This document shows positions 10,250 to 20,544 of a stretch of 64,000 bases of DNA, in pieces. The DNA is from Candidatus Sysuiplasma jiujiangense (GTDB lineage: Archaea > Thermoplasmatota > Thermoplasmata > Sysuiplasmatales > Sysuiplasmataceae). The notes below the pieces were generated by a model, which saw only the letters and a list, made by a program, of their open reading frames with translations, did not search any database and was not told where the DNA came from. The translations under genes were made by a program, and so were the position numbers. Within the stretch, counting starts at the first letter, position 1; every line of letters begins with the position of its first letter. The stretch covers positions 1 to 64,000 of the forward strand of contig JAHEAD010000013.1 in assembly GCA_019721075.1 (NCBI GenBank). The letters run 5' to 3'.

Positions 10250-11443
10250 ATGACAAGAGTGTTAATGGTGACCAAATCGCAAATGAACAGAGGCAGTTAC
10301 ATGCGTCTCTACCCGATGGCTGCGCGCTTATCGGAAAGTGGTTATAATGTCACTCTCATCTGTCCGCATGAGTACTCTAATCCGAGCATCGAGAGCAGGC
10401 TGATAAATGACAATTTCAGACTGATCCTGCTGCCAAGATTTAAAACCGAAACACACTACGCGGGTATTTTGCTAAGGGCCATATTTATTGTATTGCATCT
10501 CTCCAGGAAGAGATACGACATATTGCATGTGTCAAGCCCTGCTTTCCTTGACACCTGGAGTGTCTCCATGATTGGTAAATTGTTCAAGATCCCAACAGTT
10601 GTTGACATAGATGACCTCTGGGGATATACAGGGAACAATGACAGATCACATTTCGAGTCAGCAATTGAGGAATTTCTGATCAGATCGGCAATTAGCGCTG
10701 CCAGTAGGGTGACTGCGATAAGCCAATATCTGAAGGACCGCTATGATCACCTTTGTTCCAGAGAAATTGAAATTCTGTGGAACGGCATTTCAGAAGACGA
10801 CCTTTTCTCAATTTCAAAGAGACAGGCACGTGATACTCTGATTGATGAATTGGGATTGGAGATTAACGTAAAACTACTGCTCAGCCAGGTTCTCAAGGAG
10901 CAGGAAGAAACGACAATTGAGGCTATCGAATTAGTGAGAAAGAAAGGATTTAATATCGTTTCAACCATCCCGGGAGCAATCACAAGGCACCCGGCAGAAA
11001 AATTGCTGACAAACGGTAAGAATGTGAACAGCACTTTCCTTCTTCCCAGAGTTGAAAGAAAAAAATTCCTCGAAATGCTCGTAGCTTCTGACATAGTGCT
11101 GTTTTCAATGAAAAACACGGAGTGGGAAAGAGCGAGGCTTCCGGTCAGATTAACAGAATTTCTTGCAAGCGGTACACCGTTGTTGTCTGTGGTATTCGGC
11201 GAAAGTAGGCGTATCCTTGACATGACCAGTTATGGACCGCTGCTCAGGGAGCTCAACACAAATTCAAGCGCAGAGTCGCTTGCCCGGTCAATAGTGTATT
11301 ACCTGTCAAATGCCGAAGAATTGGATAAGATTGCAGACGAAGCACGCAAATTTGTTCTCACAAACCTTACCTGGGAACAGGTGATAAGCCAGTTAATCGG
11401 CATCTACAAGGATCTGAAGATTGAATGCGCATCCACGAGTTGA
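10250..11443 (+). CDS. Glycosyltransferase family 4-like
   Basis: A 397-residue GT-B-type protein. The N-terminal domain begins TRVLMVTKSQMNRGSYMRLY. The linker region carries TVVDIDDLWGY and ITAISQYL-like segments typical of GT4 sugar transferases. The C-terminal donor domain has RLPVRLTEFLASGTPLLSV, where the usual E-x7-E glutamates are only partly kept, so it may be a divergent or differently specific enzyme. ATG 10250 has an AGGAAGGG element 6-10 bases upstream. A GTG at 10187 would add 21 basic residues and is less likely. It is co-oriented with the other glycosyltransferases and is probably part of the same surface-glycan pathway. Confidence 0.82.
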   Translation: MTRVLMVTKSQMNRGSYMRLYPMAARLSESGYNVTLICPHEYSNPSIESRLINDNFRLILLPRFKTETHYAGILLRAIFIVLHLSRKRYDILHVSSPAFLDTWSVSMIGKLFKIPTVVDIDDLWGYTGNNDRSHFESAIEEFLIRSAISAASRVTAISQYLKDRYDHLCSREIEILWNGISEDDLFSISKRQARDTLIDELGLEINVKLLLSQVLKEQEETTIEAIELVRKKGFNIVSTIPGAITRHPAEKLLTNGKNVNSTFLLPRVERKKFLEMLVASDIVLFSMKNTEWERARLPVRLTEFLASGTPLLSVVFGESRRILDMTSYGPLLRELNTNSSAESLARSIVYYLSNAEELDKIADEARKFVLTNLTWEQVISQLIGIYKDLKIECASTS

Positions 11444-11539
11444 TTTCTACGTTCTATTGACCACGCCAGTTTGTGTTTCAGAGTCGACAGAACCAGTCGG
11501 CCTGGTAACATACGCCGAGATGCAATCGCACCGCCGCTA

Positions 11540-12334
11540 TCAATCTCTAGCGTAACGCTGAGTGAAAAATCCTACAAGCCTCGTGGGAATATATCTCTTA
11601 ATGGGTAAATTCATCAGCCTTACGCCGATCAGAGTGATAAGCATAATGGGTATCACTCGGAAAATTGGCATCCTTGTATCCTCGTCGTGTCTCCAGCGGA
11701 CAGGTAATTCCTTTATTGTTCCCCCTGCCTTCTTTACATGGTAGAGGATGGCGGCGTCAAATGTTCTGTTTGTCACAAGTGTAGCAGCTGTCACACGTCT
11801 TATCAAGCGGGTATCAAACAATTTAGCGCCGCATTGGGTATCCTTGATGGACAGAAAGAGAAGACCACGGACCAGGAAATTGAAGACCCTTCCAACAGCC
11901 ATGTTGAAAAGAGGCTCTCTCTTATCCCAGACGCTCTCGGGAAGCCAGCGGGAGGCAACCACACAGTCGTAATGCCCAGAATTTTCGATCATCTTGCACA
12001 TATCATCAGGACACAAACTGCCGTCTGCATCGATCCAGAATGTTGTGTCGTATTTCGCCCTTGCAGTTCCTTCCTTCAGGGCACCTCCCTTGCCAAGTTT
12101 TCTTTCAAATTTGAACGCTGACACGTGATCAGATGAATAGGCTGTCGCCACATCGTAGGTTCTGTCAGTTCCATCAGTTATAACTATTATTTCGTAAGGC
12201 AAGCCGATATTTTTCAGTGCTGGAATGTATAATTGAAGGGACCTGATTATTCTGTCCTCCTCGTTATAGGCAGGTATTATGACGGAGACACCGTTGCTCA
12301 ATTCCGTCCCGGACAACCTAATCCCCCTCCTCAT
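11540..12334 (-). CDS. Dolichyl-phosphate hexose synthase-like GT2
   Basis: A 264-residue GT2 enzyme close in pattern to dolichyl-phosphate mannose/glucose synthases (DPM1/ALG5 type). It has VSVIIPAYNEEDRI at the N-terminus, a KLGKGGALKEG loop, and the WIDADGS metal-binding DxD near residue 105. TQCGAKLFD near residue 170 is characteristic of this group. Such enzymes make polyprenyl-phosphate sugars, the donors for GT-C transferases outside the membrane. That suits the large membrane proteins at 24990-28364 and 55057-56793. It is on the opposite strand to its neighbours. A GAGGAGGGGG run lies just inside the ATG at 12334, so TTG 12316 could be the true start. Confidence 0.85.
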   Translation of the reverse strand: MRRGIRLSGTELSNGVSVIIPAYNEEDRIIRSLQLYIPALKNIGLPYEIIVITDGTDRTYDVATAYSSDHVSAFKFERKLGKGGALKEGTARAKYDTTFWIDADGSLCPDDMCKMIENSGHYDCVVASRWLPESVWDKREPLFNMAVGRVFNFLVRGLLFLSIKDTQCGAKLFDTRLIRRVTAATLVTNRTFDAAILYHVKKAGGTIKELPVRWRHDEDTRMPIFRVIPIMLITLIGVRLMNLPIKRYIPTRLVGFFTQRYARD

Positions 12335-12515
12335 AACCGATGAGTATGTGGTTTATTAACTGTTCTCTCTGTTAATTCAATGTGACCAGTCCTAAGAATC
12401 ATTGCTAAATCGAACCGTCACAAACTGGACCCTGTACACGGCACGCAATAATTGAACTAATGCTTTGCAAAGTGTGAGAATTGGAAGTTGAATGTGACTG
12501 AAAGTTCGGGGATAA

Positions 12516-13700
12516 GTGTTCATCGGGGAGATTATAAAGAAATGTTTTAAAGTCAACAGCACTCCTGACGAGACGTCTATGAACCGTTTCGATAAATGGG
12601 AAAAAAGGAAAGTGCTGCTTCTCCCCGTATTCAGGTTTGGCAGGTACCTGAACTCAATAACGGTTAGGACGCTTGAAATATACTCAAGAATCAGCGGTAG
12701 GGATTTCAACTTCGTAATAAATGTCGACTCGGAAACATATGAGGATGCAGATGAATACTTCAAGTCGAAGCTCGAGAATTTAGAGGTTGTAGTCGGTTGT
12801 GCCGGCGGCAGCTTGTTGGACCTTACCAGGGGATTCATGAACACGCTGAGGGTTGCATACGGCTGCGATCTCCTTCTAAATTGTTCGGAATATTACCTCA
12901 GCCTGCTGTACTCCTACTTGATACATCTTCTGACAGGAAGGAAACTTGTCTGCCTCGTCAATATAATTCATTCAGGAATGAGGAACAGACGTTCACTTGA
13001 AAGACTCGTTTGTAGCTTCGTATTCAGGAGGTCCTTCGGGATCATGATACTGAACAATGAAAGCCTCATAAGAGAATTCAAACAATTGTTCGCGACCAAT
13101 CGCAAAATCGCTCTCACTACGAACGGTGTTTCCGTGAGCGATTTCTATTCGTCCAATGAGAAATCCAACGATCTTTTATTCATTGGAATAGCGGAAGATA
13201 GAAAGGGAGCCTTTGAACTGCCTGCGATCGTTGAACGGGTTCGGATATCCAATTCCGGCGTTAAATTGAAGATAATGTCCCGTTCGGGCGATTTGGAAAA
13301 ATTGCGCAGGCTGGTTAAAACCAAGAGGCTGGAAGGTAATATTGAAATTGTTACGGAGTACGTCAATGAAGACAAAAAACGGGAGTTGTACGCCAGAAGC
13401 AGGATTTTCGTCTTTCCTTCAAGGGAAGAAGGATTTGGAATTGTGATAGCAGAGGCTCTCGCATCATCATTGCCTGTTGTCCTTTATGATGTTGAAAGCT
13501 TGAAAATTTTCTCAAAGGGGACATTGAAGGTAAAAGAGGGGGATATAAACGGTTTTTCATCAGCAGTTACAAAGTTGTTGGAAGACGATGATCTGAGGTT
13601 GCAAATAGGGCTGGAGGGAAGACAATTTGCACTTGACTACCTATCTTACGACAGGGTTGCACTGATTGAGAACGAAGCAATAAAGGCGTGCGCGCATTGA
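12516..13700 (+). CDS. Glycosyltransferase family 4
   Basis: A 394-residue GT-B glycosyltransferase. The donor half starts with DLLFIGIAEDRKGAFELPAI. It contains SREEGFGIVIAEALASSLPVV with the E-x7-E pair (E-GFGIVIA-E), and a downstream acidic loop VKEGDINGFSSAV. The N-terminal half is divergent and Cys-containing, with a hydrophobic stretch near residues 125-150 that may associate with the membrane. The frame opens with GTG 12516. An in-frame ATG at 12579 (MNRFDKWEKRKVLLLPVFRF) could be the true start. It is transcribed divergently from the DPM1-like gene, with about 180 bases between their starts. Confidence 0.83.
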   Translation: MFIGEIIKKCFKVNSTPDETSMNRFDKWEKRKVLLLPVFRFGRYLNSITVRTLEIYSRISGRDFNFVINVDSETYEDADEYFKSKLENLEVVVGCAGGSLLDLTRGFMNTLRVAYGCDLLLNCSEYYLSLLYSYLIHLLTGRKLVCLVNIIHSGMRNRRSLERLVCSFVFRRSFGIMILNNESLIREFKQLFATNRKIALTTNGVSVSDFYSSNEKSNDLLFIGIAEDRKGAFELPAIVERVRISNSGVKLKIMSRSGDLEKLRRLVKTKRLEGNIEIVTEYVNEDKKRELYARSRIFVFPSREEGFGIVIAEALASSLPVVLYDVESLKIFSKGTLKVKEGDINGFSSAVTKLLEDDDLRLQIGLEGRQFALDYLSYDRVALIENEAIKACAH

Positions 13701-14165
13701 TTCCGAGCAGATTGCGGTAAGTGCTGAGCGGCTGGGGGGGGGGGTAACCGGCATAAGGCCAGTTACGACCTCATGTTTACTGGATATCCACAATGTTCAT
13801 TAACGTCAATCTTGATAATCACTCCAGACCTAGCAGGAAGAGCCAGGAGGGAAGATATAGCCAGCTGTGCTGATGCTTTCGCTCAATGCCTGCAAATCAC
13901 GCCGGTGCAAGAGTGATGTTGCGGGCTGTAGACTGCGCTACTGACCAATCTTCCTTCTGAGTCTTCTCTAAAGAAAGGGAATCGTATATGAAAGGTATCG
14001 CGGGCTATTCCAATGAGCAACTGTGTTCGGGCGGCAACAGTGATGCGCCGGAGCGCAGGAAGATTGTAGACAGGGTGAGCCTGTCTCGAATGGTCGGCCT
14101 GCCTGTATCAGTGAGAATCCAAAGTATGGCAATATGATTGGAATGGTAGAGACGAGGTGTAGAAT
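13701..14165. other. Intergenic with an 11-G homopolymer
   Basis: This is a 465-base gap between two glycosyltransferase genes. It contains a run of eleven G residues at 13734-13744, the longest such run noticed in the window. A gaggtg element just before GTG 14166 may serve the next gene. No other gene or RNA is evident. Confidence 0.5.
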
Positions 14166-15371
14166 GTGGAACAATTGAAAATTGGGTTCATAACCGACAA
14201 GAGTGCTCCGATATATTTCGGGGGTTATGAAATAAGGGTCTTGGAGCTTGCAAATCGGCTCGCGCGGAAAGGTCATGAGGTGCATGTTTACACTACCTGC
14301 CGGAAAGCCTTCACAGAAGAAGGCGGTACTAGGTTCTATCCTGCGTTCCCTGACTATTTCCAGAGGGACAGTTCCGGGCGGCGCAGCCATCCACACAGCC
14401 TGCTGTTCTCTGCCCTTATGTCAAAGAATCCAATGAATGACTGGAAACCGGATTACCTTGTAGTTGAAGCGATTCCTTATCTCCATCTGCTGACTATGAG
14501 AGCCTGGGTAAGAGATATTAATTGTGTGAAGATACTTGACGTCCCGGAAGCATGGCACAATTACAATTATTTTGGAGGTGTGCTTGGCAAGCTTTCTAAC
14601 AGGGCGATCAAGCGGCTTCTCCAGATCGGACTTACATCTGCCGATGTTGTCACTGCGATCTCAGGTGTAACAGCCAACAGCCTGAAGCAGAATTTTCAGG
14701 TAGACGCAAAGAAAGTCAGTGTAGTGCCATGTGGCGTCGATCTTGACAGACTGCTGAACAGAGAGACAGATGGAATACCAGCACTTCTGGATTACTATGA
14801 TTTCGTCACTGTGGGAAGACTGGTGGAAATCAAGAGGCACAGGGACTTCATTGATGCACTTTCAAGATTGAAATTCAAGTACGGGTGGACTGGAAAGGCG
14901 GCGATCATCGGCGGCGGTCCGCTAAGGGAAAGATTGATGGCTCATGCCTTTAAAGCAGGAGTGGCAGATCAGATAGACTTCCTGGGCTTCGTTTCAGACG
15001 AGGAGAAGGTGAGGACAATTCTTTCCTCCAAGATTTTCGTTCTTACTTCGGAGCGCGAAGGGTTTTCCATAGCCACACTCGAGGCGATGGCGCTGGGCCT
15101 TCCCGTAATTGTTGCTGTCCCCAAAGAGCTTGAAGTGTTCGGCACGTCTGAATTTGTATCAGATCATAAGAATGGTGTCTATTATCCCGTGGGGAACATA
15201 ATCAGATTGGCGGATGTTATGCATCAGCTTCTCGATCTGAAGGATACAAGGCTGGAGATGGGAAACAACGGTAGAATGACAGCAAGCAAATATGACTGGA
15301 AGGCGGTAACAAATGACTTCGAAACATGCATAACAAGCGCTCCGCTGGGTCTGGTACGCAGCAGAAACTGA
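14166..15371 (+). CDS. Glycosyltransferase family 4
   Basis: A 401-residue GT-B glycosyltransferase. The glycine-rich acceptor loop YFGGYEIRVLELANRL lies near residue 18. The donor domain opens at FVTVGRLVEIKRHRDFI, and SEREGFSIATLEAMALGLPVI carries the E-x7-E catalytic pattern. The GTG start is preceded by gaggtg at suitable spacing. It ends only 23 bases before the convergent 3' end of surface protein B. It is probably a transferase in the same glycan pathway. Sugar specificity is not readable. Confidence 0.88.
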   Translation: MEQLKIGFITDKSAPIYFGGYEIRVLELANRLARKGHEVHVYTTCRKAFTEEGGTRFYPAFPDYFQRDSSGRRSHPHSLLFSALMSKNPMNDWKPDYLVVEAIPYLHLLTMRAWVRDINCVKILDVPEAWHNYNYFGGVLGKLSNRAIKRLLQIGLTSADVVTAISGVTANSLKQNFQVDAKKVSVVPCGVDLDRLLNRETDGIPALLDYYDFVTVGRLVEIKRHRDFIDALSRLKFKYGWTGKAAIIGGGPLRERLMAHAFKAGVADQIDFLGFVSDEEKVRTILSSKIFVLTSEREGFSIATLEAMALGLPVIVAVPKELEVFGTSEFVSDHKNGVYYPVGNIIRLADVMHQLLDLKDTRLEMGNNGRMTASKYDWKAVTNDFETCITSAPLGLVRSRN

Positions 15372-15393
15372 GGATTCAATACGTGCCTTGCGT

Positions 15394-18300
15394 TCAGTTG
15401 CGCTTACGCCTTGCAGGCAAAATGAAAATTAAGAAAACTGCTGCAGCCGCCAGGATAACAGTAACAGCGATCAGTGCCGCGACAGCTGGGTCGAGCATGA
15501 ATATCTTCTGTCCGTAACTGCTCTTTTGAGGATAAATGGAAGTCTCGGTGAAATTCAGAAATACTATTACGCTGGAACCTGAAACGGTAATATTGCGATC
15601 AGTGCCAATCAACGCGAATCCTTTAGGCGGGGTTATGTTATAGGCGTAAGTGCCGTTTGGCAGCGAAATGGAAATAGAATCAGATGTTGAATTTGCGGAA
15701 TGGGTTCCAACCTCTACGCTCCACTTCTTTCCGGTAAACGAATTTTCTTTAAAATCAACACTGTATGTAATCTGACTGAAGCTCACGAAAACGGTGGAAT
15801 TGCCGCCATGTATAGTCACTGTTCCTGAGCCGTTTCTGGCACTCCACCCCTGAAGCTGGTAGACACTGTAGTTGTACGACCCGTTTGTGAGGCTGAACTG
15901 TATATCGTTTGAAGTCGACTGTCTGGAGATATTGTTGATCTTGATGCCCCACTGTGTACCTGGGGGGAGACCTTCCTCCTCAAAGGAAAGGAGATACGAC
16001 TGTCCTCCCGTGCTCTGGTTAACGCTCGTATTCAGGAAGAAGATGCACTTCAAGCCGTCTATGGAGGGCGCATACTTGTAAGTAAGGTTGATCACCGATG
16101 CCGTCGACTCCCTGCTCTCAATGAATGTGTTAATCCCGCTTGTCAGGTTGTGTGAATACAGGCTTACAGTCATATCCTGCAATACCGGATTTCGTATGGA
16201 CCATTTCAATGGAATCGCTGGCGCCCGGGTGGAATTGGCTGCAATGTATGTCATGTTAGGTTCAAACGACCAAGAATAGAGATAGCCATCCCATCTGAGG
16301 CCGGGCTGCGGACCGCCCATGCCGTTGTATTGTGCAACATATGCGGTGCCATTCCAGGTGAAATCAGGTTCGATTGCCCAGGACCACTGTTGCGGTACCC
16401 TGATCTGGTAATTCGGGTTGGTAACATATGGGGAAGTCGCATTTTGCCCCACACTTGTGTTGAAAATATAATCGCCATTCATCGAATTGACCAATCTAAG
16501 CGAGCTGTAATATCCCATTGGAATTTCGTATGATATGTTGCTTCCGTCATAGCCGTAGCCTCCCGGAAAGTTGACCTTTGCCCCGTAATACCCACCGGGA
16601 CCCCACGCCCATGAAGCATTTATGAAGTTTATGCCGCCAACGGCAGGATAGTAGTAAAATTGATTGCCTTCCAGCGTGATGTTGCCGCCGCTCCCGCCGT
16701 TCTGATATGCCTGATCAGTCCCAATGGGCACTGTCAGGTTGGTAAGGTTAAGAAATGTGTTTTCGGAAATTGTGACGTTGGCAGCGGTGGCAAGGATGTC
16801 ATCCATATGTGGAACAAAGAAATAATAGGTGTAATTGTCCGGAATGCCCAAAACATATCGCGGGCTGTTTTCAAATAAATTGTTAGCCACATAACCTTTA
16901 ATGCCGCTTTTCGCAAACTCGACATTGCCGGAAATTCCATTCCCTCCGGTTCCGAACGCGGGAGACCAGAAGGTATTGTGATCAATGTAGATTTCCGGGA
17001 CTGCGCCGGTGGCGAAGGAAGCGCCTGCAAGTGTTTCCATCCATAAGTCCGTAAAGCCGGCACCGTCCTGGCCAATGTTCCACCAGGTAAGGTTCCAGTA
17101 GATGTACTGGAAAGAGTTGTTTTCTACAAAGTATGTTCCGCCTGAACCCGAAGGGAAGAATCTGAAGAATGAGTAGGACTGGATATCGTAGGTGAAGGGG
17201 AACAGGTCATGCGTGATGTAATCAGGTATTCCGTTCTGGAGATAAGGTACGATCCTCTGTCCAAGGCCGCCGTTTATAATTGAATTGTTTATGTTCATCA
17301 CTGAGTCGAATGTAAGGCTTATCCTTCCACCCAGGAACGGCGTGGAAGTGTAACTCTCCATAATCTGGTTCACCTGGGAGTAGGAATAATTGTAGTTTAT
17401 ATTGTCATTGTACAGGTTAGCAATCGTGAAGTAATTGCCAAACTGTATGTTCATATTTACCGGAGGAAATGCTCTTGTCAGGTTGGAAGCTGTAAAGTTT
17501 ACAAAGTTATTGACTCCGGGAGTGCCGGGAAATGAAAAAACAACGTAAGGAGAAGAGGGGTATGCTCCGTTTGGCCTGTTAGGCGTTATGTTGGTAACAA
17601 AATTTTGGAATGACACATTCGAAGGCGGCGAAATGGTAAATACGGAATGATTGGCGTCAAAATACCGCACACTGATGTATCCGAATACGGAGCCATAATT
17701 CGGCAGATGCTCATATGGTATTGTTTCGTTCAAAAGAGAGTTATTCAGGTCAAACCTCTCAGCGCTGATGTTGGTGGAGGAATTGAACATGGCAGTATCC
17801 TTCATGTTAATTGTGCCGTAATTGCTCGCACCGCCGAGGAATATGGTATTGACAATACTGACATGAGTCAGGTTGGAGAATGTCTGTTCTTTTCCAGTGA
17901 GGTCGAACCCTGAGGAATTGGTTATCAGATCATTCAGGAAGTTGCCGGATATGAATGACCCGCCGTTAGAATATATGCCTAAAAAGACGCTGTCTGAAGC
18001 GTTGGCGAAGTGCAATGTCACTCCACTGTAACCCTTCATGTTCATCCCTATGAAAACGGAATCCTTGGCATAATTGATATTGCCTGAAGTCGAGCTCTGT
18101 AACACATACGAGTTTTCTCCCAGAAAGATAATTCTGGAATTTAAAAACGAAATGCTCGATGGGTTCCCGGTGAGGTTGTAGCTTTCGTTGAAATAAACGG
18201 TCGCATTTTCGATCTTTAGCGGAACAGGCGACTGGAAGTCAATTTTTGACGATATGTATGTTATGCCGCCGTCTATGGTGGCTGGACTGGATATGTTCCA

Positions 18301-19263
18301 CATGCCTGCTCCTCGGGGAACGGTTACATTTGTAAGCAGAGCAGTGCTCCTGCTAATTCCAAACATGCCGCTTGCGGTGTAAACTGTCTCCGCACCAGCA
18401 ATAGAGAATGCGCTTGATGTTGCGTTTGTCATTCCGTAATATGTATCTGTAAGGGGATTGGAGTATCCTATAGACCTTAACTCATACCTGAAGGAGGAAC
18501 TCAGGCCGGTGAATTCAGCACTTCCATTGGATGCGGTGTACGCTGTGCCAATGACTGCATCAGAAGAGGACGCGTTCAGAAGTTCGACCTCGAGCTGCGG
18601 CATCAGGACGTTATTTCCCCAGTTTACCCTCTGCCTTACCCATAATGTTCCAGAATTCTGGCCGCCGACTGAAACTCTGGTGTACGAGGATGGCATAAGA
18701 TAGACAGTCAGTGATTCAGATTGCCTGTTGAATGTATATTCAAATGTGTAATTTACAAATGCTGAGGAGGCCGAAGCAACCTCCAGAATATAACTGCCTT
18801 CGAATATGCTGAAATTTGCATAACCTGAAGCACCCGTGTAAGCATACTCGGCAGAACCTGTTGTAATGTTGACGAGCTTGATCCTTGCATGGACTGAGTT
18901 CGATGCAGACTGTGCAGTTCCATTAAGAACGTGAATTTCAAGAGCGGCGGGCAATCTGGGATAAGGAACGCCTGTCCATGGATTTCCGATTTTGCCGACA
19001 TAACCTGGGTTGCCTGAGTTTATGCCTATATCTGAAATGGGAATCGTAGGACCTGTATTTCCCAGTGCACCCTGCGAGGATGGCACTGCCGGCACAGAGT
19101 ATGTGTAAGGGAAGGAAAATGCACCGATACCAGCGGAACTGGCGCGCGTTTCGGGCTGATGCCTGGCAGTATCGGCGCCAGGGAACAGCGAAGTGGTAAC
19201 CAGTGAAAATGCAACTAATCCTGCGAAAACACATAGAGCCAGTTGTCTGAAGTGATGTCTCAT
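15394..19263 (-). CDS. Giant anchored surface protein B (paralogue of A)
   Basis: A 1289-residue predicted secreted protein. Its signal segment LALCVFAGLVAFSLVTTSLF is followed by an FPYTYSVPAVPSSQGALGN stretch that matches the equivalent part of protein A. A long beta-helix-like region (about 270-860) is rich in N, S, T and aromatic residues. Then come two repeats of about 85 residues, the first with the EEEGLPPGTQWGIKI motif. A C-terminal transmembrane helix (AVAALIAVTVILAAAAVFLIF) is followed by PARRKRN. ATG 19263 is chosen because it places the signal peptide at the N-terminus. The frame stays open 49 codons further upstream without a plausible leader. N-x-S/T sequons are frequent. It is probably exposed on the cell surface and a target of the neighbouring glycosylation genes. 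Confidence 0.85.
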   Translation of the reverse strand: MRHHFRQLALCVFAGLVAFSLVTTSLFPGADTARHQPETRASSAGIGAFSFPYTYSVPAVPSSQGALGNTGPTIPISDIGINSGNPGYVGKIGNPWTGVPYPRLPAALEIHVLNGTAQSASNSVHARIKLVNITTGSAEYAYTGASGYANFSIFEGSYILEVASASSAFVNYTFEYTFNRQSESLTVYLMPSSYTRVSVGGQNSGTLWVRQRVNWGNNVLMPQLEVELLNASSSDAVIGTAYTASNGSAEFTGLSSSFRYELRSIGYSNPLTDTYYGMTNATSSAFSIAGAETVYTASGMFGISRSTALLTNVTVPRGAGMWNISSPATIDGGITYISSKIDFQSPVPLKIENATVYFNESYNLTGNPSSISFLNSRIIFLGENSYVLQSSTSGNINYAKDSVFIGMNMKGYSGVTLHFANASDSVFLGIYSNGGSFISGNFLNDLITNSSGFDLTGKEQTFSNLTHVSIVNTIFLGGASNYGTINMKDTAMFNSSTNISAERFDLNNSLLNETIPYEHLPNYGSVFGYISVRYFDANHSVFTISPPSNVSFQNFVTNITPNRPNGAYPSSPYVVFSFPGTPGVNNFVNFTASNLTRAFPPVNMNIQFGNYFTIANLYNDNINYNYSYSQVNQIMESYTSTPFLGGRISLTFDSVMNINNSIINGGLGQRIVPYLQNGIPDYITHDLFPFTYDIQSYSFFRFFPSGSGGTYFVENNSFQYIYWNLTWWNIGQDGAGFTDLWMETLAGASFATGAVPEIYIDHNTFWSPAFGTGGNGISGNVEFAKSGIKGYVANNLFENSPRYVLGIPDNYTYYFFVPHMDDILATAANVTISENTFLNLTNLTVPIGTDQAYQNGGSGGNITLEGNQFYYYPAVGGINFINASWAWGPGGYYGAKVNFPGGYGYDGSNISYEIPMGYYSSLRLVNSMNGDYIFNTSVGQNATSPYVTNPNYQIRVPQQWSWAIEPDFTWNGTAYVAQYNGMGGPQPGLRWDGYLYSWSFEPNMTYIAANSTRAPAIPLKWSIRNPVLQDMTVSLYSHNLTSGINTFIESRESTASVINLTYKYAPSIDGLKCIFFLNTSVNQSTGGQSYLLSFEEEGLPPGTQWGIKINNISRQSTSNDIQFSLTNGSYNYSVYQLQGWSARNGSGTVTIHGGNSTVFVSFSQITYSVDFKENSFTGKKWSVEVGTHSANSTSDSISISLPNGTYAYNITPPKGFALIGTDRNITVSGSSVIVFLNFTETSIYPQKSSYGQKIFMLDPAVAALIAVTVILAAAAVFLIFILPARRKRN

Positions 19264-19536
19264 ATGTATTACGGAGAGATTACTGTGCACTTGAAATACA
19301 TAAATGATTGCACGCCAATACGGAAAAGGCAAATCGCAAAAGCATCGGACTGCAGGCATTCGTGTCCCGGAACGCTCATTCAGTCCGTAATGCAAGTGCA
19401 AATCCGGCATATGCCGGTTTCAGCTCGATACAGGATGCAGTTTAAAAGGCCGCCTGGAAACAAGGCTCCCATCAGGAATACTCAGGTTTATTCAAATTTT
19501 TCAAATTTCCCTGCGTCCTGACACAACAGCTATAAG

Positions 19537-19544
19537 TTTAAAAC
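19537..19544 (+). promoter_or_regulatory. TATA-like promoter for GT2 at 19589
   Basis: The sequence tttaaaac sits about 50 bases before the ATG. A transcript starting about 25 bases downstream would keep the GGAGGA Shine-Dalgarno at 19578-19583, so this gene is probably leadered, unlike many neighbours. Confidence 0.45.
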
Positions 19545-19588
19545 AGCAATTCATCCGACTGCTTCAAAGGACGAATGGAGGAGCATGC

Positions 19589-20389
19589 ATGCAATCCAAG
19601 GCAATTTCAGTAATAGTTCCAGTCTGGAACAACCCAGAAGGCATTTCTATTCTGCTGCGCTCCATTAATGCCGATGAAACTGATGAAATTGAAATTCTGG
19701 TAGTTGACAGGGTCAGGGATGCAACAACATCATCTATCTGCGATAAAGAGGGAGCGAAATACCTGATATGCGCAGAAGGACGATCTGCAGCGAAAAACCT
19801 TGGATTCGAGAAATCTTTCGGAGATTATGTCATGTTCCTGGATTCAGATATGACGCTCGAGAAAGGAACAATCAGCAGATGTATCCATGATGCGGTCAGG
19901 CATGACGCCCTGTGCCTCAGGGAAAAGGTGATTACAGGGTGCAACTACTGGGCGAGAGCCCGCGCGATCGAGCGTAATGCCATGTACATGAGCGGAATTT
20001 TCGAAAGCGTCCGGCTGATAAGGAAGGATGTGTTCAAAAGCGTTGGAGGTTACGATGAACACCTCGAGGGTTTCGAGGATCTGGATATGCATGCTAGAAT
20101 TATAGAGCACGGATATAGCGTTGGATGGACTGAAGCGACGATACTGCACAACGAAGAGGATGTTGGTTTCGTAAGTTATCTTTCCAAACGGAAAAAGTAC
20201 GCTTCAGGAAGAGAAATATATGCCTCAAGGCACCCGGTCTACTGGAAAGAGCTCAAGTCATTCCGCAGGAGGTTGAAGCTGATAGACAATGCTCTGCAGG
20301 ATTACCGGCCATCTGAGGCGTTGTATCTGTTGCCTGGACTTCTCGTGATACGCTCATTTGAATTTCTCGATTCTCTGTTTGGTTTCTAA
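19589..20389 (+). CDS. Glycosyltransferase family 2
   Basis: A 266-residue GT2 enzyme. Its first strand is AISVIVPVWNNPEGI, followed by the acceptor-side AAKNLGFEKSFGDYVMFLDS with the DSD metal-binding triad near residue 90. GGYDEHLEGFEDLDMHARI near residue 150 is the typical ED motif of this family, holding the likely catalytic base. A strong GGAGGA Shine-Dalgarno precedes the ATG. It is transcribed divergently from surface protein B with about 325 bases between the starts. It is likely involved in the surface glycan. The donor is unknown. Confidence 0.88.
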   Translation: MQSKAISVIVPVWNNPEGISILLRSINADETDEIEILVVDRVRDATTSSICDKEGAKYLICAEGRSAAKNLGFEKSFGDYVMFLDSDMTLEKGTISRCIHDAVRHDALCLREKVITGCNYWARARAIERNAMYMSGIFESVRLIRKDVFKSVGGYDEHLEGFEDLDMHARIIEHGYSVGWTEATILHNEEDVGFVSYLSKRKKYASGREIYASRHPVYWKELKSFRRRLKLIDNALQDYRPSEALYLLPGLLVIRSFEFLDSLFGF

Positions 20390-20544
20390 GCACTGCCTGC
20401 AATATATGATAACCTTCTTTTGACTCTTGTTTATTTCCAGCTGAATGGCGGAAAGCTAATGCAGCCTGGGAGAATCTGAGCCAGTAAAAGAAAATACAGC
20501 GCTGCCCAGCACAGCAGGCGTCAAAAATAATTTATGCACAGAAT

